From: Chloroflexota bacterium
GTDB lineage: Bacteria; Chloroflexota; Limnocylindria; Limnocylindrales; CSP1-4
NCBI GenBank assembly: GCA_021802825.1
Contig: JAJZRG010000038.1
Span: 1-38,125 of the forward strand
DNA length: 38,125 nt
Reading direction: 5' to 3'
Shown: one piece after another, positions 23,325 through 29,734 of the stretch
Layout: each line of letters begins with the position of its first letter
Position numbering within the stretch: the first letter of the stretch is position 1
Position numbers and translations under genes: made by a program
Notes under the pieces: model-generated
Told to the model about the DNA's origin: nothing
The model's database searches: none
Seen by the model: the letters and a program-made list of their open reading frames with translations, nothing else

Positions 23325-24413
23325 CTACGGCAACGCTATCGCGAGCCGGTCGGCGGGGAGTGTCCTGGCGCCCTGTGGCGCCAGGACGGGCAGCAGCAGG
23401 CCGCGCTCGGCGAGCCGCGCGAACACGGCGACGAGCTCGGGGTCGAATGCGGTCCCACGGCAGCGCATCAGCTCGTCGAGCGCCTGCTCGGGGGTCAGCG
23501 CCCGCCGGTAGGGTCGGTCGTTGGTCATGGCGTCCCACGCGTCCACGATCCGGACGATTCGCGCCTCGAGCGGGATGGCGTCGCCCCGGAGGCCGTCCGG
23601 GTACCCCGAGCCGTCGAGGTTCTCGTGGTGCCACCGGGCGATCCGGCGCGCGGTCTCGAACGTGCGGCTGCGGTCAAGGAGCTCGGCGCCGCGCGCCGGG
23701 TGGGTGCGCATCAGGGCCCACTCCTCGGGCGTGAGCTCAGCCGGCTTGAGGAGCACGTGCTCGGGCACGTACAGCTTGCCGATGTCGTGGAGCATCGCCG
23801 ACCACGCGATGTCGGCCGCCAGCGGCTCGGCGAGCCCGAGATCGCGCGCCAGCGCCCCGGCGAGGTCCCGGCACCGGAACAGATGGTCGCCAGTCGTCGG
23901 GTCCTTGGCCTCGGCGGCCCGTGCCAGGGCGACCATGCCCTCCTGGTGGGCAGCGGTCACCTGGAGCGCGGTGTCGCGCCACGCCGAGAGGGCCGCCCGC
24001 GATCGCGAGAACAGCCAACCGAGCATCAGCCCGACGGTGATGAACATCGCGCCCCGGACCACCCACGGCATACCGAACGGCTCGCCGTTGTGCTCGAGGT
24101 CGACGAGCGTGAGGACGGGGTTGAACAGGACGGCGCAGGCGAGGCCGTAGGCCAGGCCGACCCGCGTGCCGCCGCCGTAGGCGCCCAGGATGATCGGGAT
24201 GTACGGCAGCTGGAGGTACGGCGTCGGAGCCCCGCCGGCGAGCAGGACGACGACGAACACCACGCCGGTCGCGACGGGGGCGAGCAGGCGGGCGGTCCGC
24301 CGCAGGAGGTCGCCAGACGCGGCGAGCTCGCGCAGGGCTGCGGGAGGCTGCCGATGGCGGTTCACGCGGATGGGGACTCCAGCCGGGGTTGCGCCGAAGG
24401 GCTGGCGCCCCAT
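23325..24413 (-). CDS. Membrane-anchored HD-GYP phosphodiesterase
   Basis: The 362-residue protein has about four N-terminal transmembrane segments (around 40-62, 66-84, 86-106 and 118-138: LLAPVATGVVFVVVLLAGGA; YLQLPYIPIILGAYGGG; ITVGLMLGWLF), a short linker helix, and an HD-GYP domain at about 160-350. Motifs seen are DHLFRCRDLAGALA, MLHDIGKLYVP (about 206-216), HHENLDGSGYPDGL (about 258-271) and IVRIVDAWDAMTNDRPY. The catalytic residues appear intact, so it probably degrades cyclic di-GMP in response to a membrane signal. It differs clearly from the soluble HD-GYP protein at 16264-17379. The ATG has no good ribosome site. Confidence 0.9.
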   Translation of the reverse strand: MGRQPFGATPAGVPIRVNRHRQPPAALRELAASGDLLRRTARLLAPVATGVVFVVVLLAGGAPTPYLQLPYIPIILGAYGGGTRVGLAYGLACAVLFNPVLTLVDLEHNGEPFGMPWVVRGAMFITVGLMLGWLFSRSRAALSAWRDTALQVTAAHQEGMVALARAAEAKDPTTGDHLFRCRDLAGALARDLGLAEPLAADIAWSAMLHDIGKLYVPEHVLLKPAELTPEEWALMRTHPARGAELLDRSRTFETARRIARWHHENLDGSGYPDGLRGDAIPLEARIVRIVDAWDAMTNDRPYRRALTPEQALDELMRCRGTAFDPELVAVFARLAERGLLLPVLAPQGARTLPADRLAIALP

Positions 24414-24488
24414 GACGGTAGTCCGGTCCGCCCGGGCAGGCCAGTAGCCCTTTGGTGGGGGCCGGTACTATCCCCGCCCCCGTCCGGT

Positions 24489-24524
24489 GGGGCGACGTGG
24501 CTTGCGGCGGGGCGACGTGGCTTG
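24489..24524. repeat. Two-copy direct repeat, 16 bases, period 20
   Basis: Two exact copies of GGGGCGACGTGGCTTG are separated by CGGC. They lie about 75 bases upstream of the HD-GYP start on the - strand. They could be a regulator's double binding site or a local duplication. Confidence 0.75.
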
Positions 24525-24724
24525 GCGTCGGGCGAGTCATGAGCCTGAGGCCGCTTGGCGCTCGCTCTCGATCAGACGCTGGGACTCCGAGGCGGACGGC
24601 GTGGATCGAGCGTCCCGCGAGGGCGGGTATCTCTGCTCGGATCGCAGGCGAAGGCCTGCCGCCGATCGTGTCGCTCTTGGCCCAGCCTGCGCCGCCGCGG
24701 GCCGTTCTGGAGTGGTCACGGACC

Positions 24725-24742
24725 GCCCGTACCCGGACGGGC
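24725..24742 (-). terminator. Possible terminator after the VOC gene
   Basis: A 6-bp perfect stem GCCCGT/ACGGGC with a 6-base loop lies 9 bases beyond the VOC stop (24751). Short and without a T-run, so only a candidate. Confidence 0.3.
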
Positions 24743-24750
24743 CGTTGCGA

Positions 24751-25140
24751 TCAGGGCCCGACCCGCTGAACGAGTTGCACCGGGTGCCCGTCCGGGTCCT
24801 CAACCATCGCGACCAGGAGCCCGCCACCGAGGAACGGATGGGGAGCGAGATTGTTGGCCGCGCCGGCAGCGAGCGCCGCCCGGTAGGCCGCCTCGCAGTC
24901 GTCCGTCCAGACGGTGATGCAGGCGCGGTTCCCTTTGACGACCGGGGTGATGTGGTGGCTCGCGGCCGCAGGACCCGGTAGCGCAAGGCCTAGCCCAAAG
25001 CCACCCAGGACCATCTCGATCTTGATGGGCGCGGAGCGCGGAACGCGGAATGTCTCTGTGAAACCGAGGTTCCCGTAGAACGCCGCAGCACGCTCGCAGT
25101 CGGCGACGAAGAGGATGGCCTGGGCATCCATGAACTCCAT
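24751..25140 (-). CDS. VOC (glyoxalase/bleomycin-resistance) family protein
   Basis: The start is ATG 25140, with AGGAG 9 bases upstream inside the end of the previous gene, giving 129 residues. The paired beta-alpha-beta-beta-beta modules are visible: AILFVADCERAAAFYGNLGF in the first and CITVWTDDCEAAYRAALAAG in the second, ending MVEDPDGHPVQLVQRV, a typical VOC finish. Members include glyoxalases, dioxygenases and drug-binding proteins, and the substrate here is not clear. It is the third gene of an arsR-SRPBCC-VOC operon, an arrangement often seen for small inducible resistance or detoxification units. Confidence 0.85.
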   Translation of the reverse strand: MEFMDAQAILFVADCERAAAFYGNLGFTETFRVPRSAPIKIEMVLGGFGLGLALPGPAAASHHITPVVKGNRACITVWTDDCEAAYRAALAAGAANNLAPHPFLGGGLLVAMVEDPDGHPVQLVQRVGP

Positions 25141-25145
25141 GCTGG

Positions 25146-25643
25146 CTACTCCTGGGGTGACGAATGCGTTGCGCCCGGCCTGCCGGCAGCGAGGAGCAGG
25201 TCCTCGAGGTCCTCGACCCAGCCACGGCTCGCGCCGCGGCGGATCGCGGCCGCCCCTGACCCGTGCGCATCGAGGCCGGTGTGGCGAACGCGCACGCACG
25301 TGCCGCGATCGGTGGGGTCGAAGGTGATCTCGGCTCGGCTTGCGTGTGCGGGATCGGGATCGAACGCCCACTCTCCCGTGGATGCGCCGACCATCCACGC
25401 CAGCACGAGCCGATGGGGTGGGTCCCATTCGACGACCCTGCCCCAATCGCACTCGCGCCCGCCGCCTGACCGCTCATACCACCGACCGCCCGGGAACGGC
25501 TCGTAGATGATCTCGGCCGGCGCCCCAGAGAGGCCCTCCGCCGGATGGCGCCGTCCAGGACGGGTGACGTAGAGATCGAATGCCGTTGCCGGATCGACCG
25601 GCACCTCGATCTCGGCCGTGACGGCGTCCAGCTCCCGGGTCAT
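25146..25643 (-). CDS. SRPBCC (AHSA1-like) protein
   Basis: The 165-residue protein has the START/SRPBCC helix-grip pattern of the AHSA1 family: an N-terminal strand VTAEIEVPVDPATAFDLYVT, EPFPGGRWYERSGGGRECDW followed by GRVVEWDPPHRLVLAW, and a C-terminal helix SRGWVEDLEDLLLAAG. Members bind hydrophobic ligands in a deep cavity and are very often encoded next to ArsR-type repressors, as here. Its ATG overlaps the arsR stop by 4 bases (ATGA). The ligand is unknown. Confidence 0.88.
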   Translation of the reverse strand: MTRELDAVTAEIEVPVDPATAFDLYVTRPGRRHPAEGLSGAPAEIIYEPFPGGRWYERSGGGRECDWGRVVEWDPPHRLVLAWMVGASTGEWAFDPDPAHASRAEITFDPTDRGTCVRVRHTGLDAHGSGAAAIRRGASRGWVEDLEDLLLAAGRPGATHSSPQE

Positions 25644-25990
25644 GCGCGCTCCTCGGATTCGGCCGCAGTGGCCTCGAGATCGGTCAACTCGGATACGTGC
25701 ACGGCGAAGCGGCGCAGGTCGTCCTGCCAGAACCGCGCAAGGAAGGCACGGATCTCGTCGATTCCCGCGTCGTCGAGCGAGTACACCCGGCGCGTGCCCT
25801 CGGCCCGGTACCGAACCAGGCCGGCTCCCTTGAGGACCCTCAGGTGCTGCGACACGGCGGGCCGACTGATGGGCAGCCGTGCTGCGAGGATCCCAACGGG
25901 CGCCGGGCCCTCGGAGAGGACTGCCACGATTGCGCGGCGACTCGGGTCGCCCAGCGCGTCGAGTTGGCGAGATCCTCGGTAAGCTTGCAC
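25640..25990 (-). CDS. ArsR-family winged-helix repressor
   Basis: The 116-residue protein has a winged helix-turn-helix: LDALGDPSRRAIVAVLSEGP, then ISRPAVSQHLRVLKGAGLV with wing RYRAEGTRRVYSL. It has no CxC metal site, so it fits the non-metal ArsR group usually paired with SRPBCC proteins. The start is GTG 25990 (VQAYRGSRQL). A TAGACT box lies 7 bases upstream, suggesting a leaderless message. It likely represses its own operon. Confidence 0.9.
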   Translation of the reverse strand: MQAYRGSRQLDALGDPSRRAIVAVLSEGPAPVGILAARLPISRPAVSQHLRVLKGAGLVRYRAEGTRRVYSLDDAGIDEIRAFLARFWQDDLRRFAVHVSELTDLEATAAESEERA

Positions 25991-25997
25991 GAACGGT

Positions 25998-26003
25998 AGT
26001 CTA
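25998..26003 (-). promoter_or_regulatory. -10 box for a leaderless arsR message
   Basis: TAGACT on the - strand lies 7 bases before the GTG start of arsR, which would place the transcription start on the start codon. No clear -35 element is visible. The short AT-rich stretch around it (25997-26011) stands out from the GC-rich surroundings. Confidence 0.4.
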
Positions 26004-26072
26004 ACACTTACGGTTGCTGGTGCCGACCGTAGGGAGCCTCGCCTTGGCCATCCTGTTCGCGTGGGTCGCCGT

Positions 26073-26078
26073 TATACT
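26073..26078 (+). promoter_or_regulatory. -10 box for a leaderless antitoxin message
   Basis: TATACT lies 6 bases before the ATG of the antitoxin gene at 26085, so the message should start at or next to the start codon. No good -35 box is seen at 16-18 bases. Confidence 0.45.
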
Positions 26079-26084
26079 TGGGGT

Positions 26085-26324
26085 ATGAAAACTGCCGTGT
26101 CGGTCCCTGACGACCTGTTCGAGAGGGTCGACCGCCTCGCCAAGCGATCCCGCCGTTCGCGGTCCGAGGTCTACAGCGCGGCCCTCCGGGAGTACGTCGC
26201 GCGCCACGCGCCCGACGAGGTGACCGCCGGCCTCGACGCGGTGATCGCCGACGTCGGGCAGCCTGACAGCGGCGGCTTCGCCACACGGTCCGCCCGCCGC
26301 ACCCTCGAGTCGTCGGAGTGGTGA
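26085..26324 (+). CDS. Ribbon-helix-helix antitoxin (MazE/CopG-like)
   Basis: The start is ATG 26085 (MKTAVSVPDDLFERVDRLAK), giving 79 residues. The first 45 residues are a ribbon-helix-helix DNA-binding domain (strand KTAVSVPDD, helices FERVDRLAKRS and SEVYSAALREYVARH), and the rest is an acidic flexible tail that would bind the toxin. The stop overlaps the toxin's start codon. It probably represses its own promoter and neutralises the MazF-like toxin. An in-frame upstream ATG at 26061 precedes the -10 box and is unlikely. Confidence 0.85.
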   Translation: MKTAVSVPDDLFERVDRLAKRSRRSRSEVYSAALREYVARHAPDEVTAGLDAVIADVGQPDSGGFATRSARRTLESSEW

Positions 26325-26665
26325 TCGCCCAGGGCGAGGTCTGGTGGGCGGACTTCGGCGATCCCGTCGGGTCCGAGCCCGGATACCGGCGCCCCGTCGT
26401 GGTTGTGCAGGGCGACGCGTTCAACGCGAGCGGCCTGCGGACGGCGGTCTGCGTGGTCCTCACGAGCAACACGCGCTGGGCCGACGCGCCGGGCAACGTT
26501 CTGCTTCGTGCGCGGGCCACTGGACTCGCGAAGCCCTCCGTCGCCAACGTGTCCCAGTTGGTGACGCTCGACCGCACGTCCCTGACTGAGCGGGCGGGCC
26601 GCCTCTCCGCCTCGAGCCTCGAGCTCGTCCTGGCCGGAATCGACGTGGTGCTCGGCCGGTCCTGA
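26318..26665 (+). CDS. MazF/PemK-family mRNA interferase toxin
   Basis: MazF toxins cut mRNA at short motifs when the antitoxin is lost. The 115-residue protein has the family signatures QGEVWWADFGDPVGSEPGYR, RPVVVVQGDAFN, VVLTSNTRWADAPGNVLL and SVANVSQLVTLDRTSLTERA. The beta-barrel core, the active-site Arg in GYRRP and the following Ser/Thr region appear intact. The start is GTG 26318 or GTG 26321, both overlapping the antitoxin stop. Confidence 0.9.
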   Translation: MVIAQGEVWWADFGDPVGSEPGYRRPVVVVQGDAFNASGLRTAVCVVLTSNTRWADAPGNVLLRARATGLAKPSVANVSQLVTLDRTSLTERAGRLSASSLELVLAGIDVVLGRS

Positions 26666-26727
26666 CTCCACGAGACACCGTTGCGTCCTGACACGACGAC
26701 CTCTCGACCCGTGCGATCCTTGGGCGC

Positions 26728-27111
26728 GTGACTGATCCCGGCACGACCGACGAGACGCGCATCGACCGCTGGCTGTGCGCGGTGCGCCTCGTGAAGACGC
26801 GCCCGCTCGCGACGCGGCTGTGCGAGGGCGGCCACGTCCGCGTGAACGGGTCGCCGGCGAAGCCCTCGACGAGGGTTCGGGTGGGCGATCGGGTGGAGGC
26901 CTTCATCGCGGACCGGGAACGGGTGGTCGAGGTCGTGCGGGCCATCGAGTCGCGGGTCGGCGCCCCAGCCGCCGCCACCTGCTACGCAGACCACAGCCCG
27001 CCGGTGGTGCGGGAGGCCGGGCCGGAGATCGTGCTGATCCGGGGCGAGGGCCGTCCCAGCAAGCGTCTCCGTCGGGAGCTCGAGCGCCTGCGCCGGGGCC
27101 CCGGCGCCTGA
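26728..27111 (+). CDS. S4-domain RNA-binding protein (Hsp15-like)
   Basis: The 127-residue protein has an S4 domain at about 10-70 (RIDRWLCAVRLVKTRPLATR, GGHVRVNGSPAKPSTRVRVG) and a basic C-terminal tail with RGEGRPSKRLRRELERLR. This matches the Hsp15/HslR family, which in E. coli recycles 50S subunits carrying a nascent chain. The start is GTG 26728. It appears to stand alone. Confidence 0.87.
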   Translation: MTDPGTTDETRIDRWLCAVRLVKTRPLATRLCEGGHVRVNGSPAKPSTRVRVGDRVEAFIADRERVVEVVRAIESRVGAPAAATCYADHSPPVVREAGPEIVLIRGEGRPSKRLRRELERLRRGPGA

Positions 27112-27181
27112 CCCCGGAGTCAGGCTCGGACGGTCAGGACTCGGCTGCTCGATTCCCGCCTGTGTGCCAGACTTCGCGGCG

Positions 27182-27580
27182 ATGGCTACCTCGAAGGCGC
27201 TCCGGGCCACTTCTGACGAGCTCATGCGCGACTTGGCGACGCTGAGCGGGCTCGAGGAGGAGAAGCGCACGCTGCCCCTCGACGACCCCCGGCTCGTGGA
27301 GATCGCCGCGCAGGTTGAGGTGATCGCCGCACGCATCCTCAACGGGAGCCGTCGCCAGTCGGCGATTGCGCGGGAGGGTTTCGGGCCGAACGAGAGCGCG
27401 GCCAGCATCAACGACGTCCCTCGGTCGATAGCTGCCATCCTCGAGGAGTGGCGGGAGGTCGAGCGTCGCGCCGCGGACGCGACACCCGGTAGCGCCGAGG
27501 CGGCCCAGCTCGAGGTCCTGGCGTCTCGGCTGCGCGAGGAGTATCGCGAGGCGTTCGCCCGGGCGCGTTCGAAGGGATAG
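27182..27580 (+). CDS. Hypothetical helical protein
   Basis: I do not recognise this family. The start chosen is ATG 27182 (132 residues); a GTG at 27164 in frame would add six residues. CAGACT lies 8 bases before the ATG and may be a -10 box of a leaderless message. The protein is charged and mostly helical, without membrane segments: SDELMRDLATLSGLEEEKRT, LVEIAAQVEVIAARILNG, SIAAILEEWREVERRA and LEVLASRLREEYREAFARAR. Codon use matches its neighbours, so it is probably a real gene. Confidence 0.7.
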   Translation: MATSKALRATSDELMRDLATLSGLEEEKRTLPLDDPRLVEIAAQVEVIAARILNGSRRQSAIAREGFGPNESAASINDVPRSIAAILEEWREVERRAADATPGSAEAAQLEVLASRLREEYREAFARARSKG

Positions 27581-27618
27581 CGGGCTCAAACGGACAGCGG
27601 ACGCGCGAGCGGCGAAGC

Positions 27619-27824
27619 TCAGCCGACCGTCCCGTCGCGCCGTCGGCTCGCCTCTCTGTCGGGGTACAGCTCCCGGAACACGACGTTGAGCGCGGCGGCA
27701 CGCCGCCCAGCACGCCACCGAGGGTCAGCCCGACGAGCACGGCGAAGATCGTGACGACCGGGTTCAGGCGCACGGCCCGGCCGATGACGAGGGGCATCAC
27801 CAGCTGGTCCTCCTCGCGCACCTG
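27619..27824 (-). pseudogene. AI-2E family transporter, C-terminal remnant
   Basis: On the - strand, EEDQLVMPLVIGRAVRLNPV followed by TIFAVLVGLTLGGVLGGV matches the last membrane segments of AI-2E (PerM-type) transporters. The expected next segment is missing, and the sequence resumes in another frame as AALNVVFRELYPDRE, the usual end of these proteins, to the TGA at 27619. A small deletion with frameshift near 27710 explains this. No upstream part is visible, so only the 3' end of a dead gene remains. Confidence 0.7.
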
Positions 27825-27914
27825 CGAGTCGGAGACGTCGTCGCCCTCCCGGTGGCCCGACGGCTCCTCGGCCTCCTGGCCCGGAGGTCCGGGCGCCCGA
27901 CGCCGCTGCTTTGC

Positions 27915-28379
27915 TCAGTATTGGCCCTTGATCACGAAGAACGAGCCGCGGATCGTGCCCGCGAGCTTCGACTTCTGGCGCGCGAACTTGAACCGCGAGG
28001 CGAGCTCGGCCGGGACCTCCATCCCGTCCGAGAGCTTGAACCCGACCGCCCGCTTCGAGGCATCGTCGATCGGGTACATCACGTTGATCGCCAGGCCGCT
28101 CTCGTAGAACACGTACGCCATCCGGATGCCCTCAACTTGGAACTCCGTCGCCTCGAGCGGACGCGACGCGATGACGAGGCCGCGCTCCTCCCGCAGGATG
28201 CGGTGCAGCCACTCGACGGTCTCGGTGGCCCTGTCCGCCGACTCCACCGCGAAGTCGTGGTTGTACTTGTTCTTGTAGTAGCGAGCCTCGTTCGCGCGCA
28301 GGCCGGCGAGTGCGGGCGCGACCGGCGACGTCTCCAGACCTGCGGTGGAGACGCTGCTGAAGTCGACGATCTGGGGCAT
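27915..28379 (-). CDS. Hypothetical protein, 154 residues
   Basis: I do not recognise this protein. It has a good ribosome site (AAGGAG 7 bases before ATG 28379) and a regular codon pattern, so it is likely expressed. It is soluble, with alternating strands and helices: ATETVEWLHRILREERGLVI, GIRMAYVFYESGLAINVMYP, then a Lys/Arg-rich end RFKFARQKSKLAGTIRGSFF. No catalytic motif is apparent. It sits between two decayed genes and has no obvious partner. Confidence 0.75.
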   Translation of the reverse strand: MPQIVDFSSVSTAGLETSPVAPALAGLRANEARYYKNKYNHDFAVESADRATETVEWLHRILREERGLVIASRPLEATEFQVEGIRMAYVFYESGLAINVMYPIDDASKRAVGFKLSDGMEVPAELASRFKFARQKSKLAGTIRGSFFVIKGQY

Positions 28380-28434
28380 GACGCGCTCCTTGGCTTGGGG
28401 ACATTGACGAGGGCTCCGCTTCTGGACTGGCAGG

Positions 28435-28762
28435 CTATCCCGGGACGCCGCGCACGACCGAGTCGTCGTACGACATGGCCAGCCGCTGCCCGGGCTGGAG
28501 GACGAGGAAGTCCGAGTCGCCCCAGTCGCCCTCGATCAGGCGCCGGATGAGCACGAGTGACCCCTCGACCTGCTCGAACCGCCACCCGCTTGTAGGGATC
28601 GGCGGTTGCGTCGATCCCCGCCTGCAGGGTCTCGCGCAGGCCGGCTGGCCGGTCATGCAGCCCGCGGACGTTCAGACGGACGTCAACGACGTGGGGAGAC
28701 CGCGCCGCCGACAGGTAGAACGGCCGCGACAGGACCTCGCACGTGAGCGCCAGGATGCGCAT
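28435..28762 (-). pseudogene. DUF1638-type protein with internal deletion
   Basis: The start MRILALTCEVLSRPFYLSAA and SPHVVDVRLNVRGLHDRPAG look like the N-terminus of DUF1638 proteins. After about 58 codons the frame breaks near 28590, and a second frame gives FEQVEGSLVLIRRLIEGDWG then DSDFLVLQPGQRLAMSYDDS, which resembles the end of the same family. Complete members are about 200 residues or more, so the whole middle part is missing. I infer one gene broken by deletion plus frameshift. The family call is from memory of its motifs. Confidence 0.65.
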
Positions 28763-28876
28763 GGGAACCAGACTACGCTGGAGCTCGGCGGGTGTGGGCG
28801 CCCGCTTCCACAGGTCGAGCGGGTCGACTCGTGCACGCCCGGGCGAGGCAACAGCGGCGGGCGACGCAACGTCGAG

Positions 28877-28936
28877 CTGGCAGCACGCCCGGCCGGGGCA
28901 AGACGGAGTGCCTGGCAGCGCGCCCGGCCGGGGGCA
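28877..28936. repeat. Imperfect direct repeat, about 24 bases, period 35
   Basis: Copies at 28877-28900 and 28912-28936 share CTGGCAGC, then A or G, then CGCCCGGCCGGGG. A weaker third copy may lie near 28831. No gene is seen across 28763-28941. Confidence 0.65.
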
Positions 28937-28941
28937 TGAGA

Positions 28942-28970
28942 GAGGGGCCCGAGATTGCCTCGGACCCCTC
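28942..28970 (-). terminator. Terminator of the zinc-ribbon gene
   Basis: GAGGGG and CCGAG pair with CTCGG and CCCCTC, with one C-A mismatch and a 5-base loop. It lies 15 bases beyond the zinc-ribbon gene stop on the - strand. Confidence 0.7.
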
Positions 28971-28985
28971 ATGTGCGGCGGAGTG

Positions 28986-29324
28986 CTAGAACGAGCGCCG
29001 CTGCGTCTTGAAACAGTCGCTGCAGTAGACGGGCTTGCTGCCGTTCGGGCGGAACGGCACCTGGGCCTCGCGGCCGCAGCTCGAGCACGTTGCGCTGAAC
29101 ATCTCCCGCTGGGGCCGATCGTAGCCGCCGGCCGAGTAGCCGCCGCTCGCGTAGCCGCCGTCAGAGGCGCCGCGCGCGGCCTTCCGGCTGGCACGGCACG
29201 ACGGGCAGCGACGAGGCTCGCTGAACTGGCGATCGGCGAAGAACTGCTGCTCGCTCGCGGTGAACGTGAACTCCTGGCGGCAGTCGACGCAGGTCAGCGT
29301 CTTGTCCCTGGTGTGCGTGAACAA
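28986..29324 (-). CDS. Two-zinc-ribbon protein
   Basis: The start chosen is TTG 29324: AAGGAG lies 7 bases upstream and the protein then begins (M)FTHTRDKTLTCVDCRQEF, close to the usual start of this family. The 112 residues hold a first zinc ribbon (CVDC then CPSC, about residues 11-43), a Gly/Tyr linker (GGYASGGYSAGGYDR) and a second ribbon (CSSCGREAQVPFRPNGSKPV then YCSDC). Each has two CxxC knuckles. Such proteins are often abundant small proteins of unknown role, possibly nucleic-acid binding. An in-frame extension upstream to 29435 lacks a good start. Confidence 0.83.
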   Translation of the reverse strand: MFTHTRDKTLTCVDCRQEFTFTASEQQFFADRQFSEPRRCPSCRASRKAARGASDGGYASGGYSAGGYDRPQREMFSATCSSCGREAQVPFRPNGSKPVYCSDCFKTQRRSF

Positions 29325-29734
29325 AGAAGAACTCCTTCTCGTGCGGACCCCAGCGAACCTGTTCTCGCCGAGGACCGATGAGAGGGAGTGATCGTGTGCC
29401 GCGTTCTGTGGCACCCCTTGGTGCCGCTGCACCAACGATACCGCATCGTGTTCGGACTGTCGAACGCCCGTTCTGATACCGGCGCCCGACTCGGTGGGCG
29501 AGGACCCGAGTGACTGCAGGATCTCGGGGCCACGGCGAGGTGGGATCTTCCGGGTGACGGCCGGTCCAGATCACCGCCGGCCGAGGGGCCGACGTCGGCT
29601 TCCTGTTGTCACCTCCGCCACTTGGGCCTTGGCCCTTCCGTAAACGATTCCGCAAGGTCTTGAACCCTTGCCTTTCGCCCGCCGCTGGCCGAAGATCTGC
29701 GAATCCGGACAGTTGCGGAGGATGAGGAGGAAGC
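29325..29734. other. Divergent intergenic region
   Basis: These 410 bases separate the - strand zinc-ribbon gene from the + strand gene at 29735. Two hairpins stand out: GGCACC/GGTGCC with loop CCTT (29410-29425), in the expected leader of the zinc-ribbon gene, and GCAAGG/CCTTGC (29652-29671) about 65 bases before the + strand gene. No gene is convincing. Promoters must lie here, but I could not assign them. Confidence 0.5.

Larger units (their letters stand above)
24414..24750. other. Intergenic region with short tandem repeat
   Basis: No convincing gene is seen in these 337 bases. A 16-base unit (GGGGCGACGTGGCTTG) occurs twice, at 24489-24504 and 24509-24524, a period of 20. A possible terminator lies near the right end. 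The region separates two - strand units and should contain the promoter of the membrane HD-GYP gene, which I could not define. Confidence 0.6.

Noticed and set aside
23005..23634. A 209-residue - strand frame ending in the MCP fragment
   Set aside because: Only the last 48 codons resemble an MCP; the remainder is an out-of-frame shadow of the HD-GYP gene.
28831..28936. GC-rich repeats as a CRISPR array
   Set aside because: Only two clear imperfect copies with an 11-base gap; no array of regular spacers and no cas genes.
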